A DNA stretch of 64,000 bases from an uncultured Oscillospiraceae bacterium (lineage in GTDB: Bacteria > Bacillota > Clostridia > Oscillospirales > Oscillospiraceae): the NCBI GenBank assembly GCA_934654755.1, contig CAKUGQ010000010.1, positions 8,107 through 72,106 of the forward strand, given 5' to 3'. The translations under genes and the position numbers were made by a program. Below, one piece after another: positions 1 through 8,279 of this stretch (position 1 is the first letter of the stretch; every line of letters starts with the position of its first letter). The notes below the pieces were generated by a model. The model made no database searches. It was not told the origin of the DNA and saw nothing but the letters and a program-made list of their open reading frames with translations.

Positions 1-191
1 CGGAAGTGTTGAAAAGTCAGCATTTCCGGGCTTTTTCTTTGAAATGATATGAAACGATGAGCGGGGCTATCGTTGCTATCGCGCCTGCCAACGCCGGAGC
101 AGCAGCGATAATCCGACTGTCTCTGGCAACAGTGAAATGAGATGCACCCTTACCTTTGAAACGATATTTGCAGGAAGGACAATTCAGAGCA

Positions 192-242
192 TAAAAAAAC
201 TATTGCAGTGACTGACCTTTGTATCAATCACTGCAATAGTTT

Positions 243-243
<1 letters not shown>
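192..243 (-). terminator. Intrinsic terminator of tRNA-Gly
   Basis: Inverted repeat CTATTGCAGTGA (200-211) and TCACTGCAATAG (228-239), with AAAA/TTTT extensions. Read on the minus strand it gives a 12-bp stem followed by a run of Ts, directly after the tRNA CCA end. Confidence 0.85.
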
Positions 244-316
<73 letters not shown>

Positions 317-363
317 ATGGCTCTGCCATTATAGCACAGGCGGAGAAAAAAGGCAAGCTTTTT

Positions 364-573
364 TTACAGCGAAAAATCGACTTCGTCATATTGCGAAAAA
401 TCCTTGGGGGCCATCGCCTTCGGCACACGCTTGAGCGGTTCATAGCGGAATCGGCGGCACGCGCCGTCAAGCGCGACCAGCCCTTTTTTTGTACACAGGC
501 AGGTCGTCTCGTCTACCTTGATGCCGTGTCTGCAATAAGAGCAGCTTCGTTCGATTTTTCTGCGAAAGAGCAT
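364..573 (-). CDS. Small conserved cysteine-rich protein of Clostridia
   Basis: A 69-residue protein with CSYC near residue 10, CLC near 26 and a further Cys near 39, a spacing that suggests a small zinc-binding fold. The C-terminus is rich in Arg, Lys and acidic residues. I chose ATG 573 over GTG 579 because GAGGTG lies seven bases before the ATG, while the GTG would almost touch that site. It follows ylbJ directly and is probably co-transcribed with it. I recognise the general type as a small hypothetical protein widespread in Clostridia, but no function can be assigned. Confidence 0.7.
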   Translation of the reverse strand: MLFRRKIERSCSYCRHGIKVDETTCLCTKKGLVALDGACRRFRYEPLKRVPKAMAPKDFSQYDEVDFSL

Positions 574-579
574 TCTCAC

Positions 580-1578
580 TCACCTCGCAGACAGTATAGC
601 AGATTTCCTCCGGAATTTCCAGTCCGATTTTTCCCGAAGCCGCATACGGCACAGGCAGCCTCCGGCAAAAACGGCGCAGCTTACCCCAAACACACCGGCT
701 CCGTGCTGCCATGCCAAAGCGAGCGCAGCGGAAAACAGACCGTGCAGCAGCTTGCGCCAGAAGTAACCGCGCGGCGAAAGACCGGCGGATTGCCAGAGGG
801 CGATTGCCTGCAGGTGTACGCACAGGCCGCCCCAGCCCATAAGAAACGCTGCCCAGACAAAAGCGTTTTCCGCGCCGTCAAGCAGGAGAATTCCGCCTGA
901 CAACTCCAGAAGTCCCGTCAGCACGCCCTGAGGCAGCGGGAACCGCGCGAGGACCGTTCCGATCCCGAGGCCGTTTAGCGCGCCGCGCAAAGCGAAGCAC
1001 AGCGCAATAAGCGCGGTGATTTGCAAAAGGGCCTGGCACACTGCACCGACGGCCTCGGAAAACCGTGCGCCGAAGCCAGGGACGGGGGAATCCGGTGCCG
1101 ACTGCGGGCGTAAACGCGGATTGCATCGGTGAGCCGTCAGAATACCGCAGAAAACCGCCGCAAGACAGTGAATGAGGTACAGAATACCGGCGTCCGGCGT
1201 GACCGTGGAAACAACACCGAGAAAGAAAGCCGGGCCGGAATTGTTGCAGAAGCAGACTGCGCGCTCCGCGTCGCGCTTGCAAAGCCGGTTGTTTTTGTAG
1301 AGGGACACGACGGAAGCTACGCCGAGTGGATAGCCGCCGAGAAAGCTTGTCAGAAGCGCCGGAAGCGCTGTTGCCGGAACGCCGAACAGCCGCTCTGCTG
1401 CGCGGGCGGCCGGGACGAGACGCGGGAGTTTGCCGGACAGGACGACGCGGCACAGCAGCATCATCGGCAGCAGAGCCGGGACGACGGTTGTGGCCGCAAT
1501 GCGCAGACCTTCCAATGCACCCGCCGCCGCATCCTGCGGAGATAGACACAGCAGGACCAAAAGGGGGATTATCCACAC
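580..1578 (-). CDS. ylbJ: Sporulation integral membrane protein YlbJ
   Basis: A 332-residue polytopic membrane protein of the nucleoside-recognition (GATE) type. Family hallmarks visible are the N-terminal hydrophobic helices, a Pro-rich VVPALLPMMLL segment near residue 33, and the loop SFLGGYPLGV near 78 followed by CNNSGPAFFLG near 110. In Bacillus the homologue is made in the mother cell under SigE and is needed for spore cortex formation. The start is GTG 1578 with GAGGTG upstream. It is divergent from yqfC, another sporulation gene, and a SigE-like promoter can be drawn between them. Confidence 0.85.
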   Translation of the reverse strand: MWIIPLLVLLCLSPQDAAAGALEGLRIAATTVVPALLPMMLLCRVVLSGKLPRLVPAARAAERLFGVPATALPALLTSFLGGYPLGVASVVSLYKNNRLCKRDAERAVCFCNNSGPAFFLGVVSTVTPDAGILYLIHCLAAVFCGILTAHRCNPRLRPQSAPDSPVPGFGARFSEAVGAVCQALLQITALIALCFALRGALNGLGIGTVLARFPLPQGVLTGLLELSGGILLLDGAENAFVWAAFLMGWGGLCVHLQAIALWQSAGLSPRGYFWRKLLHGLFSAALALAWQHGAGVFGVSCAVFAGGCLCRMRLREKSDWKFRRKSAILSAR

Positions 1579-1597
1579 GCTTGCATCACCTCACCGG

Positions 1598-1642
1598 AAT
1601 ATATGCGCGGCAGGGAAAAAATGTGCCTCCCGCGCATAGAAT
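1598..1642. promoter_or_regulatory. Possible divergent SigE-type promoters for ylbJ and yqfC
   Basis: On the minus strand, -35-like GCACATT (1620-1626) and -10-like CATATATT (1598-1605) are 14 bases apart, a spacing typical of SigE. On the plus strand, CATAGAAT (1635-1642) matches seven of eight positions of the SigE -10 consensus, but its -35 partner is weak. Both flanking genes are SigE-type sporulation genes in Bacillus. This is inferred from motifs only. Confidence 0.35.
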
Positions 1643-1663
1643 ATCGCGGGAGGGTGAGCGACG

Positions 1664-1921
1664 ATGAAGCAAACAAACTGGGCGGAGCGTTTTTCGCTGC
1701 CGCCGGAGGCGCTGTCCGATGCGCCGATGGTCGAGCTGCGGGGGAAACGCAGCGTTGTTGTGGAGAATCACAGGGGCGTGCTGGAATATACGGAGGAGCG
1801 TGTGCGCGTCGCCGTGCGCGGCGGCGCCCTGTGCGTGCTCGGAAGCGAACTGAGCATTGCGCAGATGACGCGCCGCCGTCTGGAGCTGCGAGGGGTCGTG
1901 CACGGCCTCCAATGGGAGTAA
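1664..1921 (+). CDS. yqfC: Sporulation protein YqfC
   Basis: An 85-residue protein matching the YqfC family in size, in the pattern LRGKRSVVVENHRGVLEYTEE, followed by a short C-terminal segment with RRRLELRG, and in position just before yqfD. YqfC and YqfD form a sporulation pair in endospore formers. The start ATG 1664 has GGGAGGGTGA in front. The gap to yqfD is only four bases, so the two are probably translated together. Confidence 0.9.
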   Translation: MKQTNWAERFSLPPEALSDAPMVELRGKRSVVVENHRGVLEYTEERVRVAVRGGALCVLGSELSIAQMTRRRLELRGVVHGLQWE

Positions 1922-1925
1922 AGTC

Positions 1926-3131
1926 ATGAGAAGATGGGCTGATGTTCTCCTTGGGGTGGCGTATGTGGAGCTGACAGGCACCGCACAGGAGGCGTTTCTG
2001 AATGATCTGACCGAAGCAGGGCTCCGCTTCTGGAAGCTGCAGCGCCCGGATGCGCTGCACCTGACGCTGTGTATTCCGCTGCGGCGTGTCGCCGAGGCGC
2101 AGAAAATGGCGCTCAGACGTCTGTGCGATCTGCGCACTGTGTCGCAGGACGGCCTGTTACTGCGTCTGCGGGGCTTTTTGCGCAGACCGGTGCTGATATT
2201 GGGCCTGGCTGCCGCGATCTTTTTGAGCTTTTACCTGCAGAATTATGTATGGATTATCGAGGTTTCAGGTAACGAAAAATTACATTCTGGGCAAATCGTT
2301 CAGGCGCTTGCGGGACTGGGAGTGCGTCCGGGTGTGCGTTCGGACGGACTGGACGTGCAGCTTCTGCGCAATCGGATGCTTTTGCAGCTTCCGGAGTTGT
2401 CCTGGTGTGCGGTCAACCGACAGGGCGGGATTCTGCGCGTACCGGTTGCGGAACGCAGCGTGGCAAAGCCCGCAGCGCCGCAGCACAAGGCAGCACATAT
2501 CGTTGCCCTGCGGGACGGTGTGCTGACGGAGGTGTCCGTTTATGAGGGCATGAAGCTTTGCGCCACGGGGCAGACCGTGCGAAAGGGTCAGGTGCTGGTT
2601 TCTGCCTTTGAGGATTACGGGCTGTATCTGCGCGCCGTCTGCGCCAATGCGGAGATCTATGCACAGACGTGGCACAGCGGGACACTGCTGTGTCCCGCTG
2701 TGCAGATGGAAAAGATTTATACGGGCGAGGAATGGACGGAATATGCCCTGGTGATCGGAAATTCTCGCAGAAAAATCGGGAAAAGCAGTAGCTTTTTGAC
2801 CGACAATTGTGATAGAATGGTCACGGTGAAGGCCGTGGAGCTTCCGGGAGGGAGCTGCCTGCCCGTTTATCTGGAGATTACCGTTTGCCGTGCCTATACG
2901 CTTCAGGCGCGAGAGCTGGAGCATAACGAGGCTTCCGCGCAGCTTTACGGCGCGTGGGACCGGATGCTTCGAAGCGCCATAGTCGGCACGGTCACACAGA
3001 CGGACGGCGGCGTTGTGCGCAGCGGTGATTTTTACGCCCTGCACGCGCAGAGCCTGTGCAACGAAATGATTGCCGTGGTGATGCCGGTCGATCCCGCCTA
3101 TGAAGGAGAACGCAATGGAAAAAACAATTAA
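1926..3131 (+). CDS. yqfD: Sporulation protein YqfD
   Basis: A 401-residue membrane-anchored sporulation protein. The N-terminal ~85 residues form a cytoplasmic domain, a single hydrophobic helix follows near residues 88-106, and the remainder is probably outside the membrane (forespore intermembrane space) and includes a POTRA-like start (IIEVSGNEKLHSGQIVQAL). Order and size fit the yqfC-yqfD-phoH-ybeY cluster of Clostridia. Its 3' end overlaps the phoH start by 17 bases, which supports coupling. Confidence 0.88.
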   Translation: MRRWADVLLGVAYVELTGTAQEAFLNDLTEAGLRFWKLQRPDALHLTLCIPLRRVAEAQKMALRRLCDLRTVSQDGLLLRLRGFLRRPVLILGLAAAIFLSFYLQNYVWIIEVSGNEKLHSGQIVQALAGLGVRPGVRSDGLDVQLLRNRMLLQLPELSWCAVNRQGGILRVPVAERSVAKPAAPQHKAAHIVALRDGVLTEVSVYEGMKLCATGQTVRKGQVLVSAFEDYGLYLRAVCANAEIYAQTWHSGTLLCPAVQMEKIYTGEEWTEYALVIGNSRRKIGKSSSFLTDNCDRMVTVKAVELPGGSCLPVYLEITVCRAYTLQARELEHNEASAQLYGAWDRMLRSAIVGTVTQTDGGVVRSGDFYALHAQSLCNEMIAVVMPVDPAYEGERNGKNN

Positions 3132-4110
3132 CGCCGAGCGCATCGAACAGATCATCAATGTGTTCGGTTCATTCGACGAAAACATCAAACGCATCGAGCA
3201 GACCTACGGTGTGCGTATCACGAACCGCGGTACGGAGCTGAAACTCTCCGGCGATGAGGAGGCGGTCGATCGTGCGGGCCGTGCGGTGGACGGCCTGCTG
3301 CTGCTCGCCGCAAAGGGCGAGCAGATCGATGAGCAGAAGGTGCGCTATCTTATCGATCTGGTCTCCAGCGGAAACGACGACAAGATCGGCGAAATGAGCA
3401 AGGACGTTGTGTGTATTACGGCCAAGGGCAAGCCCATCAAGGCCAAAACACTCGGCCAGCAGCGCTATATGAAGGCTATCGGCAAAAACACCGTTACCAT
3501 CGGTGTCGGTCCGGCCGGTACGGGTAAGACTTATCTTGCCGTGGCGGCGGCCGTGGCAGCATTCCGTGAAAAGACGGTCAATCGCATCATCCTTACGCGC
3601 CCGGCAGTAGAGGCCGGAGAGCGGCTCGGCTTTCTGCCGGGAGACCTGCAGAACAAGGTCGATCCGTATCTCCGCCCGCTTTATGACGCGTTGTACGATA
3701 TGCTCGGCGCGGAGACGTATCAGAAATACCTTGAGCGCGGAAATATTGAGGTTGCGCCGTTGGCATATATGCGTGGCCGCACGCTCGACGACAGCTTTAT
3801 CATCCTGGATGAGGCGCAAAATACCACGCGCGAACAGATGAAGATGTTCCTGACGCGGTTGGGCTTTGGATCAAAGATTGTCATTACCGGCGATGTGACG
3901 CAGATTGACCTGCCGGCGGATAAGGTCAGCGGCCTGAAGGATGCCATTCGCCTGTTGGAAAACATTCCCGATATTGCCATCTGCCGCCTGACTGCGAGCG
4001 ATGTTGTGCGCCATGCGCTGGTGCAGCGTATCATCGCCGCCTACGAAGCGGGGGAGAAGTCCCAGCTTCCCAAACAGAAAAAGGTCTACAGAAAGAAGAA
4101 CGGAGTATGA
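3115..4110 (+). CDS. phoH: PhoH family ATPase/RNA-binding protein
   Basis: A 331-residue PhoH-like protein. The N-terminal ~80 residues resemble a KH-type RNA-binding fold. A P-loop ATPase follows with Walker A GPAGTGKT and Walker B FIILDEAQN. Next to ybeY, this family is linked to rRNA and RNA quality control. ATG 3115 was chosen because AAGGAG (3103-3108) is six bases upstream; an ATG at 3100 has no such site. The stop overlaps the ybeY start as ATGA. Confidence 0.92.
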   Translation: MEKTINAERIEQIINVFGSFDENIKRIEQTYGVRITNRGTELKLSGDEEAVDRAGRAVDGLLLLAAKGEQIDEQKVRYLIDLVSSGNDDKIGEMSKDVVCITAKGKPIKAKTLGQQRYMKAIGKNTVTIGVGPAGTGKTYLAVAAAVAAFREKTVNRIILTRPAVEAGERLGFLPGDLQNKVDPYLRPLYDALYDMLGAETYQKYLERGNIEVAPLAYMRGRTLDDSFIILDEAQNTTREQMKMFLTRLGFGSKIVITGDVTQIDLPADKVSGLKDAIRLLENIPDIAICRLTASDVVRHALVQRIIAAYEAGEKSQLPKQKKVYRKKNGV

Positions 4111-4604
4111 AGCATCGAATTTTACTGCGCTATTCCGAGCGGCGCGACAAGGATCCTGCGCTGAGTATTTTTATTCACCGCTGCATCACAAAAGCATTGG
4201 AAATGCAAGGCGTGAACGTGCCCTGCGAGATCAATGTGCTTATTACAAACGACGAAGGTATCCGCGCGGTCAATCTTGCCTCACGGGGAATCGACAGCGC
4301 TACGGATGTGCTGTCGTTTCCGATGTTCCGGCTGGAGGCAGGAAATTTTCCCGAAGAGGTGTCGGATATGGTTGACCCGCAGACGGGGCTTGTCCCGTTG
4401 GGGGATATGGCGATTTCGCTCGAGCGCGCACGCGATCAGGCCAAACGCTTCGGCAACACGCTGCGCCGTGAGGTCGGCTATCTGACCATTCATTCGATCC
4501 TGCATCTGCTCGGCTATGACCATCTCGACGAGGGAGAGCAGAAGCGCGCCATGCGTACACGCGAGGAGCTGATTGCGCAGGAGTTGGGAATTCTGCGCCG
4601 ATAA
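4107..4604 (+). CDS. ybeY: Endoribonuclease YbeY, rRNA maturation
   Basis: A 165-residue metal-dependent RNase that takes part in 16S rRNA 3'-end maturation and 70S ribosome quality control. The zinc motif HxxxHxxxxxH is present as HSILHLLGYDH near residues 131-141. The conserved ATDVLSFPMF segment lies near 71-80 and GDMAIS near 97-102. The start overlaps the phoH stop by four bases. Confidence 0.95.
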   Translation: MKHRILLRYSERRDKDPALSIFIHRCITKALEMQGVNVPCEINVLITNDEGIRAVNLASRGIDSATDVLSFPMFRLEAGNFPEEVSDMVDPQTGLVPLGDMAISLERARDQAKRFGNTLRREVGYLTIHSILHLLGYDHLDEGEQKRAMRTREELIAQELGILRR

Positions 4605-4635
4605 CAGAGAAAAGGGAAGGAAAACAAACGGGGAA

Positions 4636-6453
4636 ATGAAAAAACGACAGGGAATCCGGATAGCGGCGATGCTGCTGTGCGTCGCCGTGCTGTGCGCCGT
4701 ACTGTTTCAGAGCATTGCCGCACAGTCCGTACCGGAGGAAAAAGACGGCCGCCCGGTGATTGCCTATGTGCCGATGGACGACCGGCCGGTCAGTACTGAC
4801 CGCGTGATCTATCTGGCGCGGGCGGCGGGCTTTACGCTTTTAATGCCGCCGAGAGACCTTTACCGTACCCGCCTGGACGGTCAGGGGGAGAACGAGTCCA
4901 ACGGCAAGCCCTACGGGGACGGTACGGCGCTCATGCGATGGCTGCGTTCCGTCGAGGAGCGGAGCGACTATTTTGTGATTTCACTCGACCAGATGTTCTC
5001 CGGCGGGCTGGTCAATTCACGCCATGTCGGGACCGTCGCGCTTGAGGAGGAACAGCGGCGTATTGCGTCATATTTGACGGCGCTTTCCGGGCGCGGCGAT
5101 AAGCACGTGATTTTTTACGATACGGTGATGCGCCTGGCGCTCACGGTTGGTTACGACGGCTGCAGTATGCGGGATTATACGATTACGCGCAGCTACGGCA
5201 GTCGTTCCCGTTGGCGGATAAACCCGGAGGACTTTGCTACGACGGATTATGCAAAGTCGTTGGAGCAGCTCGACCGGATTCATACAGCCTATGCCGTAGG
5301 TGAGGACGGAAGCCTGCTTTCGGACTACCGCCGCCTTACACAGGCGGACGGCCGCTCTGCGGAGCTGCTTCGTCAATACCATAATTCGCGCATACGAAAG
5401 CTGAAGCTGACCAATCTCCTGATTCAGCATTGCGGCTCTGACGCGGTATTCTTCTTCGGAGCGGACGACAGCAGCACCGGCGAATGCATTCAGCGGAACG
5501 AGATTGCGTTCCTGCGCGCCCGAATGAAGGCGCTCGGCCTGCGGTACTCTCTGATGTCCGATGCCGATTCCTTTGGTGCGCTTGCCGTCGCGCGCTGCGC
5601 TGCCATGCAGTACGGAACGGCTTCGCTCCGTGTGCGCTATTTCGGTGACGGCGAGCACGGCGCTGCGAGTGACTTTGATATCGGCACGATCCGGCAGAAC
5701 GTGGAGCTGCATGTGGAGGCAGCAGGGGCGCACATTGTGGAGCAGCAGGCCGATGCGGAGCTGCTTGTGCTGACACGCATCCAATCGAAGTACGACCCTG
5801 CGCAGGTTTACCGGCTGGCGGTGGATCGTCTGATGGCCCGCCTCCGCGAGAATCTGAAGCGGGGAACCGTTACGATGGTGCTGGATGCGACCGATCGGTC
5901 TGCGGGCTATGCAGCCGGAGACGGCAGCCTTTCCGAGCGGCTGTGCGGCGAGGCGGAGCTGTCTCTGCTCCTTGGCTACAGCAGCTGGAATACTGCGGGA
6001 AACGCGGCGGGGCTTTGCATTGCACAGGGAGTTTCCCGCCTGCTCTGCCTGAAAAACGGAGCGTCCGATGTGCAGGCCGACCGTGCGTTTTTGCAGTCCA
6101 TGACCTTTGCGTATGTGAAGGATATTGTTTACAACACCTGGCTGCGCGCGCGGCTGCAAGGCGATATGGCAGCGCTCGGCTATGACCAGGCCGGTAATTT
6201 CTACACCATCTGCGAGGGAAACGACTTTTTACTGCGCGCCGCGCTTGAGAAGATCATGCGCGGCGGCGTGGACGGGAAGCGCTGCGTCGGACGTGTGCTG
6301 GAAAACCTCGCGGGCGGACGTTACTACACCTCACTTCGCAGAACGCCGGAAATGAAGCGCTGCGGAACGGTTACGGTGTCGAATTACCGATACCCGTGGT
6401 ATCGCTTTTTTGAGATTACTTTCGATATATCCGTCTCACCGGATGCAGAATAA
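4636..6453 (+). CDS. DUF4127 family exported protein
   Basis: A 605-residue protein with a Lys/Arg start, a hydrophobic segment (~10-28) and a likely signal cleavage after AAQS, so it is probably extracytoplasmic. DUF4127 features are PVIAYVPMDDRPVS just after the signal, SLDQMFSGGL near residue 120, and FFFGADDSSTGE near 274-285. The function of the family is unknown. An upstream start at 4573 would run into ybeY and place residues before the signal peptide, so ATG 4636, which follows GGGAA, is preferred. It sits between ybeY and era. Confidence 0.82.
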   Translation: MKKRQGIRIAAMLLCVAVLCAVLFQSIAAQSVPEEKDGRPVIAYVPMDDRPVSTDRVIYLARAAGFTLLMPPRDLYRTRLDGQGENESNGKPYGDGTALMRWLRSVEERSDYFVISLDQMFSGGLVNSRHVGTVALEEEQRRIASYLTALSGRGDKHVIFYDTVMRLALTVGYDGCSMRDYTITRSYGSRSRWRINPEDFATTDYAKSLEQLDRIHTAYAVGEDGSLLSDYRRLTQADGRSAELLRQYHNSRIRKLKLTNLLIQHCGSDAVFFFGADDSSTGECIQRNEIAFLRARMKALGLRYSLMSDADSFGALAVARCAAMQYGTASLRVRYFGDGEHGAASDFDIGTIRQNVELHVEAAGAHIVEQQADAELLVLTRIQSKYDPAQVYRLAVDRLMARLRENLKRGTVTMVLDATDRSAGYAAGDGSLSERLCGEAELSLLLGYSSWNTAGNAAGLCIAQGVSRLLCLKNGASDVQADRAFLQSMTFAYVKDIVYNTWLRARLQGDMAALGYDQAGNFYTICEGNDFLLRAALEKIMRGGVDGKRCVGRVLENLAGGRYYTSLRRTPEMKRCGTVTVSNYRYPWYRFFEITFDISVSPDAE

Positions 6454-6471
6454 AGGAGTATTCAGACCCTT

Positions 6472-7362
6472 ATGAAAACAAAAACAGCAATGATTACGAT
6501 CACCGGACGGCCGAATGTTGGCAAGTCCACACTTATGAACCACCTGATCGGCGAAAAGATTGCCATCGTGTCCAATAAACCTCAAACCACACGCAACCGC
6601 ATCAGCGGTGTGCTGACGCGCGGCCAGACGCAGCTCGTGTTTGTCGATACGCCGGGTTTCCATAAACCGCGCACGCGTCTGGGAAACTATATGATGGACG
6701 TTGTACACGATTCCGTTGCGGACGTGGATGCAATACTGTTGATTGTCGAGCCGATTGCCAATGTCGGTGTACAGGAGGAGGCGCTGCTGGAGGATATCCG
6801 CCGCAGCGGCGCGCCTGCCATTCTGGTCATCAACAAAATTGATACCGTACCGGATAAGGAGCGGCTTCTGGCCGTAATCGCCGCCTATGCCGAAAAGTAC
6901 GGCTTTGAGGCGGTGATTCCCGTTTCGGCGCTGCGCGCGCAGGGACTCGATGAGCTGATTGCCGAATGTGCGAAGTTTGCACAGCCGGGGCCCTTCCTGT
7001 TTCCGGAGGACGAGACGACCGACCAGCCGGAAAAGCAGGTTATTGCCGAGATTCTGCGTGAAAAGCTGTTATGGAATCTTGACAAGGAGATCCCGCACGG
7101 TACCGCCGTTGAGATCACGCGTTTTATCGAGCGCGATGACGAGGTGATCGAGGTTGATGCGACCATCTACTGCGAAAAGGCCAGTCATAAGGGGATCATC
7201 ATCGGAAAGAACGGAGAAATGCTGAAAAAAATCAGCACGGCCGCCCGTGAGGATATGGAGCGCTTTATGGGCACGAAGGTCTTTTTGCAGACTTGGGTCA
7301 AGGTTAAGGAAAACTGGCGCGACAGCGATTTTCTGCTGCGCAACTTCGGTTATAATAATTGA
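6472..7362 (+). CDS. era: GTPase Era
   Basis: A 296-residue ribosome-assembly GTPase that binds the 3' end of 16S rRNA. G1 is GRPNVGKST (residues ~10-18), G3 is DTPG (~59-62), G4 is NKID (~122-125), and the C-terminal KH domain has GIIIGKNGEMLKKI near 242-255. AAGGAG at 6454 is rather far (about 13 bases) from ATG 6472, but no closer in-frame start exists. It is followed by yqzL and recO, as in Bacillus. Confidence 0.96.
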   Translation: MKTKTAMITITGRPNVGKSTLMNHLIGEKIAIVSNKPQTTRNRISGVLTRGQTQLVFVDTPGFHKPRTRLGNYMMDVVHDSVADVDAILLIVEPIANVGVQEEALLEDIRRSGAPAILVINKIDTVPDKERLLAVIAAYAEKYGFEAVIPVSALRAQGLDELIAECAKFAQPGPFLFPEDETTDQPEKQVIAEILREKLLWNLDKEIPHGTAVEITRFIERDDEVIEVDATIYCEKASHKGIIIGKNGEMLKKISTAAREDMERFMGTKVFLQTWVKVKENWRDSDFLLRNFGYNN

Positions 7363-7410
7363 CGCGCTTTTGGAGCATCCTAGAAACATCAAGCGAAAGG
7401 AAGTACGCTT

Positions 7411-7500
7411 ATGAACGCCGAATTCTACTGGGAGCTTTTTACCGAGACCGGTGCGCCGGAGGCGTATCTGCTCTACCTTGAAGCAAAGGAGCAGGCGTAG
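7411..7500 (+). CDS. yqzL: YqzL-like small protein (29 aa)
   Basis: A 29-residue frame beginning ATG 7411, preceded by GAAAGGAAG, and ending TAG at 7500. The residues NAEFYWELFTETGAPEAYLL match the pattern of YqzL (an aromatic-rich start followed by TG and YLL). In Bacillus yqzL also lies between era and recO, so position and sequence agree. The role is unknown. It is short enough to be missed by gene finders. Confidence 0.8.
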   Translation: MNAEFYWELFTETGAPEAYLLYLEAKEQA

Positions 7501-7524
7501 CGACGGCTGCGCCTACATAAAACC

Positions 7525-8268
7525 ATGTACCGCAAGACCGAGGGAATCGTGCTGCGAGAGGTGCAGTATCGCGACAGCGACAAGCTGCTGACCGTCCTGA
7601 CGCGCGATTTCGGCCGCATCACCGTCGCCGCACGCGGCGCAAAGCGCAGCGGCGGCCGGTTGTTCGGCGCATGCCAGCTTCTGGCCTATTCCGAATTTAC
7701 GCTGCTGGAGCGGCAGGGGAGACTTACCGTGACCGAAGCGACGCCGCTTGAGCTTTTTCCGGAGCTGCGGGACGATCTGGAGCTTTTGTCGCTGGCGTCC
7801 TATTTTGCGCAGGTCGCCGAGACACTTGCTCCGGAGGACGACCCCTTCAGCCCTGTTTTACCGCTGCTGCTCAATTCACTCTTTGCGCTGGCCAGACTGC
7901 ATCTGGAGCAGGCGCTCGTCAAGGCGGCGTTTGAATTTCGTATTGTGTGCCTGTCCGGATTTGAACCGGATCTGCGCGGCTGCGCCGCTTGCGGCGGAGA
8001 GACGCCGACCTTTTTTAACATCTCACAGGGGACGCTTTTGTGCGCCGATTGCGCGCGTGAGAGCTCGGACGGCATCCGAATGCCGCTTTCCCCGGCGTCA
8101 CTGGCGGCGCTGCGCTATATTGCCTACGCCGATCCGAAGAGATTGTTTTCCTTCCGCCTGACAGGCGCTGCGCTGCACGAGACGGGGAATATTGCCGAGA
8201 GCTACCTGTGTACGCGTCTGGAGCGCGGCTTTTCTACGTTGGACTTTTATAAGTCCCTGTTTATCTGA
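7525..8268 (+). CDS. recO: DNA repair protein RecO
   Basis: A 247-residue recombination mediator that helps RecA replace SSB in the RecF pathway. The N-terminal OB-fold reads MYRKTEGIVLREVQYRDSDK, followed by ITVAARGAKRS. Four cysteines near 151-154 and 174-177 (CAAC and CADC) form the zinc site of Gram-positive RecO. ATG 7525 has no clear ribosome site, so it may depend on coupling to yqzL, 24 bases upstream. Confidence 0.94.
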   Translation: MYRKTEGIVLREVQYRDSDKLLTVLTRDFGRITVAARGAKRSGGRLFGACQLLAYSEFTLLERQGRLTVTEATPLELFPELRDDLELLSLASYFAQVAETLAPEDDPFSPVLPLLLNSLFALARLHLEQALVKAAFEFRIVCLSGFEPDLRGCAACGGETPTFFNISQGTLLCADCARESSDGIRMPLSPASLAALRYIAYADPKRLFSFRLTGAALHETGNIAESYLCTRLERGFSTLDFYKSLFI

Positions 8269-8279
8269 GGAAACAAAAA

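Noticed and set aside
1..190. A minus-strand open stretch with a CPSC motif that ends near position 17
   Set aside because: It has no start codon after the in-frame TAG near 201, and it continues directly from the tRNA terminator. It may be a gene remnant, but nothing supports it as a gene.
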